A DNA stretch of 64,000 nucleotides from Leptospiraceae bacterium (GCA_025055765.1 JANWWS010000007.1:62001-126000), one strand, 5' to 3'; positions 43,747 to 53,653 are shown, counted from the stretch's first letter. The notes: generated from the sequence alone by a model not told the origin. Program-made: numbers and translations.

Positions 43747-46070
43747 GATATCTTGTTATTTTTCTTTTCCTGTCCACTTCCGCCTTTTCTTTCACAACCA
43801 GCTTATACCCAGGAGAAGATAGCCGACTCTTGCGCCAAGAGCTTATTGTCCTACCTCTTGGCCCTTCCTGGTATTCGGCACATAACTTGTATCTTGCCTC
43901 TCTTGCCTTAAACCACGACACCGCCTCCTTTGCTTTAAATGAGGAGGGATTTCTAAACCACTATGGCAGCTCCTACCTTTGGCAGCGCTTTTATTTACAA
44001 GGTGCCGACATTAGCCATCCAGGAGAGCCCGGTAGGCCTGTAGTGAAGATTCCCTTTTTTTTACCTTCAGAGTTAAAATTTGTCTATCACCAAAGAGATG
44101 GCGTCACGGGGGAGGGATGGCATTTTCTACTACCCCAATCCTTTGGTAACTATCTAAACTTACAGTATTCGTGGGTTTACACCCTAAATGGCCCCCCTTT
44201 TTTTAGCTCAGGCCTTTTTGATCGTGAGCCAGCCCAGAAGTGGGGAGCTCCCACTGAGAGGAGGGGATTTCTGCCCTCCCATGAATTGGCTGCCGAACTT
44301 GGCCAGGAAGACAAGCGGCTTGTTCTTGAGAGTATCATCCATGAACGTAACTTTGTCTCGACGCCACAAGCAGAAAAAAGCCAAAGACAAAGTCTTTTTG
44401 CTGGCTGGCAGACAAAGTATCTAGATATTTTGGCTGGTGCCGAATATGCTTATCGCGACCAACAAGGGGCCGAGTGGTCTGACCCCCAAGTGAGTTTTAG
44501 GGAAAATTTTGGCATTTTATCCCTGGTAAACCTAAGAAATACCCCTGTAAAAGCTCACGCCGCTTTTGCTTTTGCCTATAGCCGAGAAGGCAATTTGCAA
44601 GACCAACTAAGTCTAAGGGCCATCGAAGATGAAGTAAATCACCGCCCCCTTCCTCCACCGAAAAAACAGGAATCTTTTTTGGGGGATCAGGGGATCTCCT
44701 TTACTATCCCTACCGGTTTTCTTTTGGCAGAGGAAATCTCTCCCTTTGTAAAGGCACGCTGGGAATGGGTTGTAGAGGACATCCCGCCCCTCTATACTCT
44801 GGCTCGCACCTATAGCCACCAGGCGCTCGATGTCATTATGCTTGAAAAAGGGGAGAGCTTTCGTCGTAACCTCTTCTCTGGCAAAGTTGGTGCCCTCGTA
44901 CTTCATGGCCATGACAGCTGGGAACTTCAGTATGATATAGCCATGGCCTCCGATTTTTTGTGGTCTTTAAAGAAGAGTTACCTCCGTCTTGCCCCGCAGA
45001 CGGGACTTAAATTCCAAGCATTCTTAAATGAAACACGACATAAGGTCTTTTTCTCGCTGCGACAAGATGTTCCCCCACTTACCCAGCAAGAAGCCTCTAT
45101 TCTAGTCTCAAATCGCGCCTACACGAGAAATCTATGGAATGACACAAACGCCAACTTATATCCAGAATCGGCCGAGCTCTCCTCCACTTTACCCCGCTTT
45201 GGGGCAGAATTTACCCAGCCAGATACTAGTCTAAGCTTCCCTTACTTTTATGAAAGCTCGCTAGGCTATTCCTATTGTTGGTCTAAACGCTGGCAGCTAA
45301 ACGCTTTACTTACCTATAGACTCTACCACAGGCTTTATGAGCTTGGCTTTGCCCCGAACATGAAAGCCACCTTTTCACCGCTTTACCATCCCGAAATAGA
45401 AGGCCACACGGTTTACAACAGGACCGATTCTCACATTGGAGAAGAGTTCTACGTCTTAAAAAATAGCCACCAAAGAGCTCATTTTGCTTCGCTCGAATGG
45501 CAGCTTATCCGCCTAGGAAATGGTCAAGACTGGTTTTTAAACACAAGTGCTGGAGCTTACTTGCATTTAGCCTACCCCCCTCCCGGCAATGGGGGGTTCT
45601 ACAACGACATTGGGGTTTTACATTATAGCACTGCCGATCCCAATGGTAGACTAAACCTATTTGGCCGTACCGATTATGACCGCGGCTATATGTTGAAGAT
45701 CTTTCATGGTTTTTTCCCATTTAAGAACTTTTCCATCACCAATAGTTTGCAGTACCGGGATGGCGTCCCTTTGGGGAAAGTACGGCTCGTCGATGGGCTC
45801 TCCCAGGGTCCTCTTATTGCCCAATATTCTTCTCGCGGTGGTGGTTTATCTGGGCTAGGACGTTATGCTTTCTATCTTCAATGGGACATCCGCCTTCTCT
45901 GGCGCCAAATGGGCGAAAGTCTCGCTTACTATGCCGCTCTCGATCTTTATAATCTAAACCATTTTTCGCTGGAACTCAAGGAAAGGCATTATTATGACAC
46001 GCTTTACAGAGCACCTGTAGAATCTGTGGTTGGCAGAACCATCCGGCTAACCTTGGGATTTCAATTCTAA
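43743..46070 (+). CDS. Large outer-membrane barrel, TonB-receptor-like without plug
   Basis: A 775-residue protein with a signal peptide (FLFLSTSAFSF). Long alternating aromatic strands run to a C-terminal Phe (RLTLGFQF), which supports an outer-membrane barrel. Its second half resembles TonB-dependent receptor barrels (GRTDYDRGYMLKIFHGFFP, NSLQYRDGVPLGKVRL). I see no TonB box, carboxypeptidase-like domain or plug domain at the N-terminus, so uptake would need another gate or the plug has diverged. It is translationally coupled to the small lipoprotein gene upstream; tadA follows after one base. Confidence 0.75.
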   Translation: MRYLVIFLFLSTSAFSFTTSLYPGEDSRLLRQELIVLPLGPSWYSAHNLYLASLALNHDTASFALNEEGFLNHYGSSYLWQRFYLQGADISHPGEPGRPVVKIPFFLPSELKFVYHQRDGVTGEGWHFLLPQSFGNYLNLQYSWVYTLNGPPFFSSGLFDREPAQKWGAPTERRGFLPSHELAAELGQEDKRLVLESIIHERNFVSTPQAEKSQRQSLFAGWQTKYLDILAGAEYAYRDQQGAEWSDPQVSFRENFGILSLVNLRNTPVKAHAAFAFAYSREGNLQDQLSLRAIEDEVNHRPLPPPKKQESFLGDQGISFTIPTGFLLAEEISPFVKARWEWVVEDIPPLYTLARTYSHQALDVIMLEKGESFRRNLFSGKVGALVLHGHDSWELQYDIAMASDFLWSLKKSYLRLAPQTGLKFQAFLNETRHKVFFSLRQDVPPLTQQEASILVSNRAYTRNLWNDTNANLYPESAELSSTLPRFGAEFTQPDTSLSFPYFYESSLGYSYCWSKRWQLNALLTYRLYHRLYELGFAPNMKATFSPLYHPEIEGHTVYNRTDSHIGEEFYVLKNSHQRAHFASLEWQLIRLGNGQDWFLNTSAGAYLHLAYPPPGNGGFYNDIGVLHYSTADPNGRLNLFGRTDYDRGYMLKIFHGFFPFKNFSITNSLQYRDGVPLGKVRLVDGLSQGPLIAQYSSRGGGLSGLGRYAFYLQWDIRLLWRQMGESLAYYAALDLYNLNHFSLELKERHYYDTLYRAPVESVVGRTIRLTLGFQF

Positions 46071-46071
46071 G

Positions 46072-46524
46072 ATGTACACGATAGAAGAACTAAGGTTTTT
46101 TATGCAAATGGCCTATGAAGAGGCTCTTGCGGCTTTTCATGCTGACGAAGTACCGGTAGGAGCGGTTGTGGTAAAAGAAGGTGAGCTCATTGCACGGGCA
46201 AGCAATCTCACGGTAAAAACGAAGGACCCCACGGCCCATGCAGAGCTTCTAGCAATTCGCAAAGCAGCTCAAGTTTTGGGGAATGAGAGACTCGTAGGTT
46301 GCGAGCTTCTCTCTACACTTGAGCCGTGTACCATGTGCACAGGAGCTTTACTATTCGCACGCATCCGCAAGGTATATTTCTTAGCGGATGAACTTCGCCA
46401 GCCTGCCTTGCGCCAAGTAGTCCAATTACAGGGTCATAACCACACCATTGAATGGGAAAAACTTTCGCTGCCTGGCTTAGATTCTTCTGCTCTCTTACGC
46501 CGCTATTTTGCTTCGAAAAGATAG
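46072..46524 (+). CDS. tadA: tRNA(adenine34) deaminase TadA
   Basis: A 150-residue zinc deaminase that converts A34 to inosine in tRNA-Arg. Zinc ligands and catalytic Glu: H56-A-E58 and P85-C86-x-x-C89 (EPCTMCTGALLFARI). The N-terminal MAYEEALAAFHADEVPVGAVVV is typical. A related guanine or cytosine deaminase is less likely given the CTMC-type motif. The stop is two bases from the convergent yidD stop. Confidence 0.95.
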   Translation: MYTIEELRFFMQMAYEEALAAFHADEVPVGAVVVKEGELIARASNLTVKTKDPTAHAELLAIRKAAQVLGNERLVGCELLSTLEPCTMCTGALLFARIRKVYFLADELRQPALRQVVQLQGHNHTIEWEKLSLPGLDSSALLRRYFASKR

Positions 46525-46526
46525 CT

Positions 46527-46766
46527 TTATTTTATAGGGGGAAGATCCACACCTCCTGGGTTACCAGGATGGCATCGCCCCAACCTTTTTAGAGTAAGCC
46601 ACAGGGCCTTAGATGGGTTGAGGTGCTGAAAACAGATACGGGCATATTCCGAACAAGTGGGGTAAAAACGGCAGTGAGAAGGCAAAAGAGGGCTTATCAC
46701 TTTTTGATAAAAGGAAATTAAACTTAAAAAAAAGGCGCGCGTTAATTCACTAAGGAGTGACTTCAT
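46527..46766 (-). CDS. yidD: YidD membrane protein insertion factor
   Basis: A 79-residue YidD. The signature CRFYPTCSEYA and later GRCHPGNPGG are present, together with the N-terminal amphipathic helix (SLISFYQKVISPLLPS). It helps YidC-dependent membrane insertion. The start overlaps the rnpA stop (ATGA). The conserved order rpmH-rnpA-yidD is kept, but yidC does not follow; tadA, in the opposite direction, does. Confidence 0.97.
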   Translation of the reverse strand: MKSLLSELTRAFFLSLISFYQKVISPLLPSHCRFYPTCSEYARICFQHLNPSKALWLTLKRLGRCHPGNPGGVDLPPIK

Positions 46767-47119
46767 TTTTCATAGAAAGGGTCAAAAAGTCGTGCTAGCT
46801 CCCTTGACCTTTCGGCCAAAGTTTTGTCTGCAAAGGACTTTTTCACATGAAGGGCCGCATGTATGCACACCTGAGGTTTACCTTTAAGGCGCAACGCTTC
46901 AAAAAGAGCTGCTCGGGTCACACGCTTAAGTCTATTGCGCTCAACCGCTTTTTTTATATCTCTGGGAATGGCAATCACAATCTTAAGTTCAGGATCACAA
47001 TGAGGATAAAGTAAATAGCGTAAAAGTAGGTTTTGGCTAAAACGTTTTTCACCAGTTGTAAATAACTCTTGTAAAGCCTTTTTTGATTTTAGGGAAGTAA
47101 AGACTTCCTTTTGCTTCAA
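46763..47119 (-). CDS. rnpA: Ribonuclease P protein component
   Basis: A 118-residue RnpA, the protein subunit that helps the RNase P RNA process tRNA 5' ends. The RNR motif lies in AVERNRLKRVTRAALFE. The start is TTG at 47119, three bases after the rpmH stop, with no evident ribosome site, so translation is probably coupled to rpmH. The length is normal. Confidence 0.95.
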   Translation of the reverse strand: MKQKEVFTSLKSKKALQELFTTGEKRFSQNLLLRYLLYPHCDPELKIVIAIPRDIKKAVERNRLKRVTRAALFEALRLKGKPQVCIHAALHVKKSFADKTLAERSRELARLFDPFYEK

Positions 47120-47122
47120 AAT

Positions 47123-47290
47123 TTACTTATAGCGATGCCACCTTCGCCGCTCATCGGATACGGTGAGCTTATGACGCCCCTTTCTTCTGCGGCGCCGCAG
47201 AACCTCTCGGCCGGCTTTCGTGGCCATACGGGCACGAAAACCATGGGTGCGGTTGCGATGCACATTTGATGGCTGAAAGGTTCGCTTCAT
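47123..47290 (-). CDS. rpmH: 50S ribosomal protein L34
   Basis: A 55-residue highly basic protein beginning [18 protein letters not shown] and continuing [20 protein letters not shown], clearly L34. It ends [10 protein letters not shown], about ten residues longer than the usual 44-46. It lies just upstream of rnpA on the minus strand. In many bacteria dnaA and the origin lie next to rpmH; here an acyl-CoA synthetase gene sits on the other side. A minus-strand TTGACA is at 47327-47322, a possible promoter element. Confidence 0.97.
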   Translation of the reverse strand: MKRTFQPSNVHRNRTHGFRARMATKAGREVLRRRRRKGRHKLTVSDERRRWHRYK

Positions 47291-47435
47291 GGTGCCGTTT
47301 GCCTAAAATAACAAAACATGTTGTCAACTATTTTCAAGAGCCCAATTTATTTTATAGTGGTCTTGACAAGAAAATGTTGACTTGCCAGTACATCCGCATG
47401 GGGTAGACACGAGTATTGCCTATCAAGGAGGAATT

Positions 47436-49316
47436 ATGTCACAACCCTATACCACCCTGGTTGAGATGTTTGATGTAGCTCGTAAAATGTATGGTGACAA
47501 ACCGATGTTTTTTAACAAGGACGAGAAGAAAAATTTTTATGGGGTAACGCTTTCCGAAGCCCTACACCGGGCCGAAAACGTAGCTCTTTGCCTTATAGAC
47601 TTTGGTATCAAAGCAGGTGATCGCGTGGGTCAAATGGCAGATAACCGTACCGAATGGATAATCTCCGACATGGCTACCCTCATGACAGGTGCGTGCAATA
47701 CCCCCAGGGGTACCGATAGCACCCCACAGGAAATTGAATATATCTTAAGCCATGCAGAAGCTTGGCTCTGCTTTGTGGAGCATGAGCCCATGCTCAAAAA
47801 AATGGAGCCCATTTTACCCAAAACTCAGGTAAAAAAAATCATCGTCATGGATAAGAATTTCAAAGGGGACGGAGAGAAAACCTTTGGACTCTATGAACTC
47901 ATTGAAAAAGGGGAACAGTTGCGCAAAGAAAAACTACCTGAGTTGGAAAAGCGCAAGAAAGGGGTTAAACCAGATGATTTGTTTACTATTATCTACACAT
48001 CGGGGACAACAGGAGCCCCAAAGGGGGTGATGCTGACTCACGGCAATATGATTTATAATATAGTTAAAGTGCCTCCTATGGTGGGTTTGGCAAAGAATGA
48101 CCGCATGTTATCTATCTTACCCGTATGGCATATTTTTGAACGCGCCATGGACTATGGAGCCATTGCTCTAGGTGTACCTATTTACTACACCAATGTAAGA
48201 GATCTGCGCGATGACTTTGCCAAGGTCAAACCAACCTTCATGGCATCCGCTCCCCGTGTGTGGGAAAGCATCTACCAAGGGATTAAAGCCAGGGTTGAAA
48301 AAGCCGAGCCTTGGAGAAAGGCACTTTTTGACCTTGCCTATGAAGTAAACAGGATCTGGCGGCAAAGTGTCGACTACCTTCAGGGAAATGACCTTAAACT
48401 TAAGCCGGAATCCGAGCTTGAGAAACTAACAAGATCCGCTGTCTCCTTATTTACGGCGGTAAATTTATTTATACCTGCAAAAATCCTGGATGGGCTCGTC
48501 TTTTCCCAAATCCGCCAAGCTCTAGGGGGGGCCTTCCGTGGTACTATTTCTGGTGGAGGAGCATTACCAGCTCACGTAGATGAATTTTTTAACGTAATCG
48601 GCATACCTGTCTACGAGGGTTATGGAATGACGGAATGCTCGCCCATTATATCCGTAAGAGATAAAAATCACATGGTCCAGGGAAGTGTTGGCGTTGCTCC
48701 CGATGGCACCGAAATTGCGGTTTTAAATGAAAAAGGAGAGCCTGCAGCTATTGGAGAGCTTGGGGTTATCCATGTACGAGGTCCCCAGGTCATGAAGGGC
48801 TATTATAAAAACGAAGAAGCCACAAAAAGCGTCATTAAAGACGGCTGGCTCAATACCGGTGATCTGGGCTTTTTCAGTTACAACGGCACTTTATCTGTAC
48901 GGGGTCGAGTAAAAGACACTATTGTTCTTTTGGGAGGCGAAAATGTAGAGCCGGTTCCTATTGAAAATCTGTTACTACAAAGTGAATTCATTAACCAGGT
49001 CATTGTTGTAGGACAAGACCAAAAAAGCCTCACGGCCTTAATTTGGCCTGACAAGAATAAATTGCGCGAGGCTGGCTTTGTCTTCTCCGATGACGAAGAT
49101 TTAAATAAAAACCAAGTGATTAGGCAGCACTATGCTGCCATCATTAAGAAACTAATTTCTGCAGAAAATGGATTCAAGGCATTTGAGAGGATCACTGACT
49201 TCCGCTTTTTGCCCAAACCTATGGAGGTGGGGGATGAACTAACGAATCTCTACAAAATGAAACGCAATGTCATAACAAAAAAATACGAAGATCTTATCCG
49301 CTCCATGTATAGCTAG
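47436..49316 (+). CDS. Long-chain acyl-CoA synthetase (AMP-binding)
   Basis: A 626-residue adenylate-forming enzyme. Motifs: TIIYTSGTTGAPKGVMLTHGN (P-loop region), YEGYGMTECSP and the hinge GWLNTGDLGFF with RVKDTIVLLGGENVEP. It activates fatty acids to acyl-CoA, like the large FadD15/AMP-dependent class with an insert of about 70 residues in the middle. A strong AAGGAGG site (47424-47430) fixes the ATG at 47436, although the frame opens at 47382. The stop lies in a CTAG shared with the convergent dnaX. Confidence 0.94.
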   Translation: MSQPYTTLVEMFDVARKMYGDKPMFFNKDEKKNFYGVTLSEALHRAENVALCLIDFGIKAGDRVGQMADNRTEWIISDMATLMTGACNTPRGTDSTPQEIEYILSHAEAWLCFVEHEPMLKKMEPILPKTQVKKIIVMDKNFKGDGEKTFGLYELIEKGEQLRKEKLPELEKRKKGVKPDDLFTIIYTSGTTGAPKGVMLTHGNMIYNIVKVPPMVGLAKNDRMLSILPVWHIFERAMDYGAIALGVPIYYTNVRDLRDDFAKVKPTFMASAPRVWESIYQGIKARVEKAEPWRKALFDLAYEVNRIWRQSVDYLQGNDLKLKPESELEKLTRSAVSLFTAVNLFIPAKILDGLVFSQIRQALGGAFRGTISGGGALPAHVDEFFNVIGIPVYEGYGMTECSPIISVRDKNHMVQGSVGVAPDGTEIAVLNEKGEPAAIGELGVIHVRGPQVMKGYYKNEEATKSVIKDGWLNTGDLGFFSYNGTLSVRGRVKDTIVLLGGENVEPVPIENLLLQSEFINQVIVVGQDQKSLTALIWPDKNKLREAGFVFSDDEDLNKNQVIRQHYAAIIKKLISAENGFKAFERITDFRFLPKPMEVGDELTNLYKMKRNVITKKYEDLIRSMYS

Positions 49317-50590
49317 GGGAAAAGCCGTTCCTTGCTAGAGAGAGGTTTTTCTTCTGCTAGAAATTCGCGAGCTATGAGGTGGGAAAGATCCGTTTCTTGT
49401 GGGGATGAACTTTGAGGTTTTTCTTCCTTATATTCACGACCTGTCTCAATAGCGCGCGCCAAACTGTTAAGACGTACTAGAATATTGGATATAGAGGGAG
49501 CTTGTAGTTTTGCATGGAGTTCTACAAGAGCCATCTCAAGGCTAAGCCTTATTTCGTTGCTCTTGTTGAGTTGGTAAAAACCCCAATGGTCATATAGTTT
49601 GTAGAGATGGGAAAAAACAGCCAAAAGTTCTTGTTTGTCTATTTCCTGGACAAGCCTAGCAAATTCTGGATTTTGCTTTTTTCTTTCATAATTACTCACC
49701 TCCCAAGCCGCCAAGACCATATCCTTAAGCATGCTTAGAGTTTCCCACAAAAAGCGCTTTAAGTTTAAACCCTCATGATATACCTCGTAGATAAGCTTTA
49801 GTTGCCGAGAGAGATCTTTTTTTACAAGAGCCTCCACAAAGCCAAGAGAACTCTCCGAGCGCGCTATGCCAAAGACCACCCTTGCTTTGTCGGCATTAAG
49901 GCTTTCCTCGCCACAGAAGGCAATTAGTTGGTCCAAAAGAGAGAGAGCATCCCGCATACTCCCCTCTGCTCGCTCGGCAACGAGATAGAGAGCTTCTTCT
50001 TCAAAAGATATACCTTCTTTTTGAAGCACATACTTGAGGCGCCCGACGATTTCTTCTATAGAGAACTTGCGAAAAGTGTATGTCTGGCAACGGGAAACAA
50101 TCGTTTCCGGTACCTTTTGCAATTCCGTTGTAGCTAGAATAAATACCACATGCTCTGGTGGCTCTTCGAGGGTTTTCAAAAGGGCATTGAAGGCTTCCGT
50201 GCTAAGCATGTGGACTTCATCAATAATATAGATTTTGTACTTGCCCCGCATGGGCGAAAAGCGGGCGTTTTCCCGAAGATTGCGTATGTTTTCAATGCCC
50301 CTATTGGAAGCGGCATCCATTTCAACTACATCTTGGCTATAACCCGCACTTATAGCTTGACATTCACTACATATTCCACACGGTTTCGTAGTAGGTCCTT
50401 TTTCACAGTTAAGGCAGCGTGCTAAAATACGAGCTGTCGTTGTCTTGCCCACCCCACGGCTACCAAAAAAGAGGTAGGCATGATGGATTTTGCCATAATC
50501 TATAGCATTCTTTAAACTCTGCGCTGCATGCAGCTGTCCCACAAGATCTTCAAAATCTAGAGGGCGGTAGCGAAGAGCAAGGGCAGCCAT
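49313..50590 (-). CDS. dnaX: DNA polymerase III gamma/tau subunit, short form
   Basis: A 425-residue clamp-loader ATPase. Walker A GSRGVGKT (43-50), zinc site C59/C62/C71/C74/C77, Walker B with IIDEVHML, and the SRC sensor (VSRCQTYTF). It ends about 40 residues after the clamp-loader core, so the tau-specific domains IV and V that bind helicase and polymerase are absent. Many non-enteric bacteria have short DnaX too. The delta subunit gene (holA) is 9 kb away in the same orientation. Confidence 0.96.
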   Translation of the reverse strand: MAALALRYRPLDFEDLVGQLHAAQSLKNAIDYGKIHHAYLFFGSRGVGKTTTARILARCLNCEKGPTTKPCGICSECQAISAGYSQDVVEMDAASNRGIENIRNLRENARFSPMRGKYKIYIIDEVHMLSTEAFNALLKTLEEPPEHVVFILATTELQKVPETIVSRCQTYTFRKFSIEEIVGRLKYVLQKEGISFEEEALYLVAERAEGSMRDALSLLDQLIAFCGEESLNADKARVVFGIARSESSLGFVEALVKKDLSRQLKLIYEVYHEGLNLKRFLWETLSMLKDMVLAAWEVSNYERKKQNPEFARLVQEIDKQELLAVFSHLYKLYDHWGFYQLNKSNEIRLSLEMALVELHAKLQAPSISNILVRLNSLARAIETGREYKEEKPQSSSPQETDLSHLIAREFLAEEKPLSSKERLFP

Positions 50591-50592
50591 TT

Positions 50593-52974
50593 CTAGGTGC
50601 GATCATCGTTAGCGAAAAATTCCTCATCGTCAATTCTAATTTGCCTAGGGAGTTCGGGAAGAGGGGCCAAAGCCTCTTCAGTCTTAGGCTCGGTGCCAGG
50701 CAAAAAAAGTTCTTCGTATGTTTCGGCACAGGTCTCTTTGGGTAAAAGACGCTGCTTGCGGCATATGGGTACTTTTACGAACCCTTCAAAAACAAGATAC
50801 TCTTCTTCTTTCTCTACGAGGTTGCGAATCTTTTGATTAAATTGAGCCCAAATTGGGGCAGCAACCCCTGCCCCAGAATGACCTATCCCTAAGCTTAAAC
50901 TAGGACGATCATAGCCAACCCAAACAGCAGTCGTATAACGTTTGTTAAAGCCAACAAACCATGCATCCCGGTAGTTATTCGTGGTACCCGTTTTTCCTGC
51001 AGCATAGCCCACATAACCAGCTTGTCGGATGGATCGGCCCGTTCCGCGATTCACTGCTTCCTCAAGCAAGCTGGTAACAATAGCAGCAGTACCTGGCTTA
51101 AGCAGCTGCTCGCCAACACTGTTATCACGACTCATGCTCAAAAGACGGCGTCCTTCTCTGTCCTCAACATAGCGAATGAGGTAAGGCTCAAGCTGTCGCC
51201 CCCCCCTGGGAAAGAGAGCAAAAGATTTTGCCATCTGATATGGGCTAAGCTCAAAGGAACCCAAAGCCACGGAGAGATTGTAGGGAATCTGCTTTTCGCT
51301 TATCCCTAGAATTTTGCCTAGCTTTGGTAGAAGAAGAGAGAGCCCTACCTCCCTTGCTACAGCTATCGACACCATATTCGCTGAAATAGCCAGGGCCTCC
51401 CTTAAAGGAATAAAGCCCCGGTAGACCCCCGAGTAGTTTTCAGGAAGCCATTCGCTACCTTGTTCATCTAAAAAAACCACAGGACTGTCTGAGAAGACCG
51501 TTGCCGCTGTTACTTTTTCTAAATCAATAGCGGCCGCATAGAGGATAGGCTTAAAAGTCGAACCCACTTGCCGGCGCATCTGTAAGGCTCGGTTGATTTG
51601 GTTCTGGGCATTAAAACTACTACCCCCCACTAGAGCCGTAACTTCCCCCGTCTTATGGTCTATTTCCAGGAGAGCGCCTTGTACGGAGGCTGTCCGGTTT
51701 AAAAAAGGATCTTGCGAACGAATAGAATGAAGAAAGTTCTCGAGTTTTTTTTCACCAAAGGTGAGATGCAAGAGATCTAGAATTTCAAAGTGGTCATTAA
51801 AAAAAGCCAATTGCCAGGTGAATTGAGAGAGCTTTTTCCCTCCTGCCAGAGGGGGAAGATTAAACGCATAAAGCAAAAGCTCAAGTTCCGGCGCATGCTT
51901 GGCCGCCAGTTCCTCATAACGGGTAAAAATGTAATTGCGGGATATAGCATTTTGTCGCCTTAAACCCTCAGAAAGAGCGGCTTGCGCAGCCCTTTGGTGG
52001 TCTAGATCTAGAGTACCATGGATAGTGAGCCCTCCCTCATAAAGCAGGCTTTTTCCTAACTCCTTTTCTAAGATCTGCCTCACCGTTTCCGAGTAAAAAG
52101 GAGCTTCATCCACCCTGCGCCCATAGGCTGTCTCAGTTGGAGATATATTAAGAGAGGCATAATAGCCCTGCATTTCCTGATAAGCCTTCTCGGCCTGGGA
52201 TTTGGTGATAAAACCACGATCCACCATGCGGGCAAGTGCTAAAAGTAAGCGCTCCTTTGAAAGATGAGGGTTTTTTGCCGGCGAATAGAGATTAGGCGCC
52301 GCTGGTAAGGTGGCCAACAAGGCTGCTTCTCCTAGAGAGAGCTTATTGACATCTTTGTTAAAATAAAATTGGGATGCTGCCGTTACTCCATAGGTTCCAT
52401 GACCAAAATAAATTTCATTAAAGTAAAGATGCAGGATTTCCTCTTTCGAATAATGGGCATCAAGTACAAGGGCAAGAAGGGCCTCTTTTAATTTTCGCTT
52501 GAGGGTTCTCTCTTTTCCTGTTAAAAGCACTTTGGCCAGCTGCTGCGTGATGGTTGAACCCCCTTGTTTTATGTCTGCTGCAAAGAGGTTAACGAAAAAA
52601 GCTCTTAATATCCCTTGCACATCAATTCCAGGATGTTCATAAAAACGATTATCTTCCATGGCCACAAAGGCATGCTTCACAATAAGGGGAATTTCATCGA
52701 TATTAACTAACACGCGCATGTCCTGAAAAAAAGTAGTGATTAGTCTGCCTTTGCGGTCAAGTAAACGAGACGGAGTGGGAGGTTGGTAACTTTTCAGCCG
52801 ATAAACTTCCCCCACATCAGATATGGCTAAAACAAAGATAAAAAGTCCAGCCAAGAAAACTAAGGTGGCAACCAAAAAAGCTCTTATGTGCAGGTAAAGC
52901 TCGGCGGAACGCGGATAAAGCCTTTGCACAAGTACAAAGGCTAAATAAGCGGCCCTTTTTGCTAAAAAGCGCAC
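50593..52974 (-). CDS. Class A penicillin-binding protein (PBP1A-type)
   Basis: A 793-residue bifunctional peptidoglycan synthase. One N-terminal membrane helix (about 28-52); a GT51 glycosyltransferase domain with MEDNRFYEHPGID and KQGGSTITQQLAKVLLT; a transpeptidase domain with the serine in VGSTFKP, SAN (SANMVSIA) and AAGKTGTTNNYRDAW. The enzyme acts on the outer face of the inner membrane. It ends with an acidic tail. The start is GTG at 52974. The dnaX gene follows after two bases. Confidence 0.95.
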   Translation of the reverse strand: MRFLAKRAAYLAFVLVQRLYPRSAELYLHIRAFLVATLVFLAGLFIFVLAISDVGEVYRLKSYQPPTPSRLLDRKGRLITTFFQDMRVLVNIDEIPLIVKHAFVAMEDNRFYEHPGIDVQGILRAFFVNLFAADIKQGGSTITQQLAKVLLTGKERTLKRKLKEALLALVLDAHYSKEEILHLYFNEIYFGHGTYGVTAASQFYFNKDVNKLSLGEAALLATLPAAPNLYSPAKNPHLSKERLLLALARMVDRGFITKSQAEKAYQEMQGYYASLNISPTETAYGRRVDEAPFYSETVRQILEKELGKSLLYEGGLTIHGTLDLDHQRAAQAALSEGLRRQNAISRNYIFTRYEELAAKHAPELELLLYAFNLPPLAGGKKLSQFTWQLAFFNDHFEILDLLHLTFGEKKLENFLHSIRSQDPFLNRTASVQGALLEIDHKTGEVTALVGGSSFNAQNQINRALQMRRQVGSTFKPILYAAAIDLEKVTAATVFSDSPVVFLDEQGSEWLPENYSGVYRGFIPLREALAISANMVSIAVAREVGLSLLLPKLGKILGISEKQIPYNLSVALGSFELSPYQMAKSFALFPRGGRQLEPYLIRYVEDREGRRLLSMSRDNSVGEQLLKPGTAAIVTSLLEEAVNRGTGRSIRQAGYVGYAAGKTGTTNNYRDAWFVGFNKRYTTAVWVGYDRPSLSLGIGHSGAGVAAPIWAQFNQKIRNLVEKEEEYLVFEGFVKVPICRKQRLLPKETCAETYEELFLPGTEPKTEEALAPLPELPRQIRIDDEEFFANDDRT

Positions 52975-53014
52975 TTTTCCAAGAAAAAACTCTCACTTCT
53001 ACGGTAAAGCTTTC

Positions 53015-53653
53015 TTATTGGTATTTCGGCTTGTCGGATCTCTCTGTCCGATAGAGAAAATTAACCCTAAGCCCCATTTTCTCGCAAAAGAGCTCAAGCT
53101 CGGTGTCCCTTGCTGGTAAAAGTTCAAAGGGCACCAGCTGGAAGCCCCCACTTTCCGGCACGAGTTCTACTTCTTCGCCAGGCAAAACACGATCAAAATA
53201 AGGACCAAATTCCCGTTTCTTTTTTTCAGGATGCTTTGTAAAATAAAAGGCATAAATGGAATTGTATGGAAACTTACCGTAAGCGGAAGAAGTAAAGCGC
53301 TTGGTGTAAATTGTGGACTCAACCACGGGATAGTTTTCACCATTTTTTTCTTTAAAAAGGCAATCGTAAAAATAGACACTTTTTTTCTCGTTACTTCGAT
53401 TTTCAAGACGAAAGCGAAATATCTGCAGGGGTGGCAGGCGATAATACTTCTCTTCCGAAGCAAGTCCTAATTGGTCGCCCAATAGATCGAGCTCATAGGG
53501 CATGGGCGATTCTAAATAAATATGGGGGTTTTTTAATAGTAAAAGCTCTTCTTTTTTTCTTGCGCTACCTTCCGTGTCTTTGTGTAACAAATAGTAATTA
53601 AGCTCAGGGTTGCCACAAGTAAAGGCAAACAAAGCAAACAAGAAAAAAAACAT
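53015..53653 (-). CDS. Putative lipoprotein of unknown function
   Basis: A 212-residue protein with a very short hydrophobic leader ending AFTCG (Cys about 13), so a lipoprotein is likely. The mature part is beta-rich with many aromatic and charged residues and two cysteines (YDCLF, LFCEK) that could pair. There is an FGPYFDRVLPGEEVELVPE segment that looks like an Ig-type strand pair. No family is recognised. It lies between PBP1A and the DUF1577-like gene on the same strand. Confidence 0.65.
   Translation of the reverse strand: MFFFLFALFAFTCGNPELNYYLLHKDTEGSARKKEELLLLKNPHIYLESPMPYELDLLGDQLGLASEEKYYRLPPLQIFRFRLENRSNEKKSVYFYDCLFKEKNGENYPVVESTIYTKRFTSSAYGKFPYNSIYAFYFTKHPEKKKREFGPYFDRVLPGEEVELVPESGGFQLVPFELLPARDTELELFCEKMGLRVNFLYRTERSDKPKYQ

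Noticed and set aside
52797-52804. Exact GCCGATAA on the plus strand inside the PBP1A gene
   Set aside because: It lies in coding sequence with no plus-strand gene downstream; one or two exact matches are expected by chance in 64 kb. The match inside the M48 gene near 22371 is rejected for the same reason.
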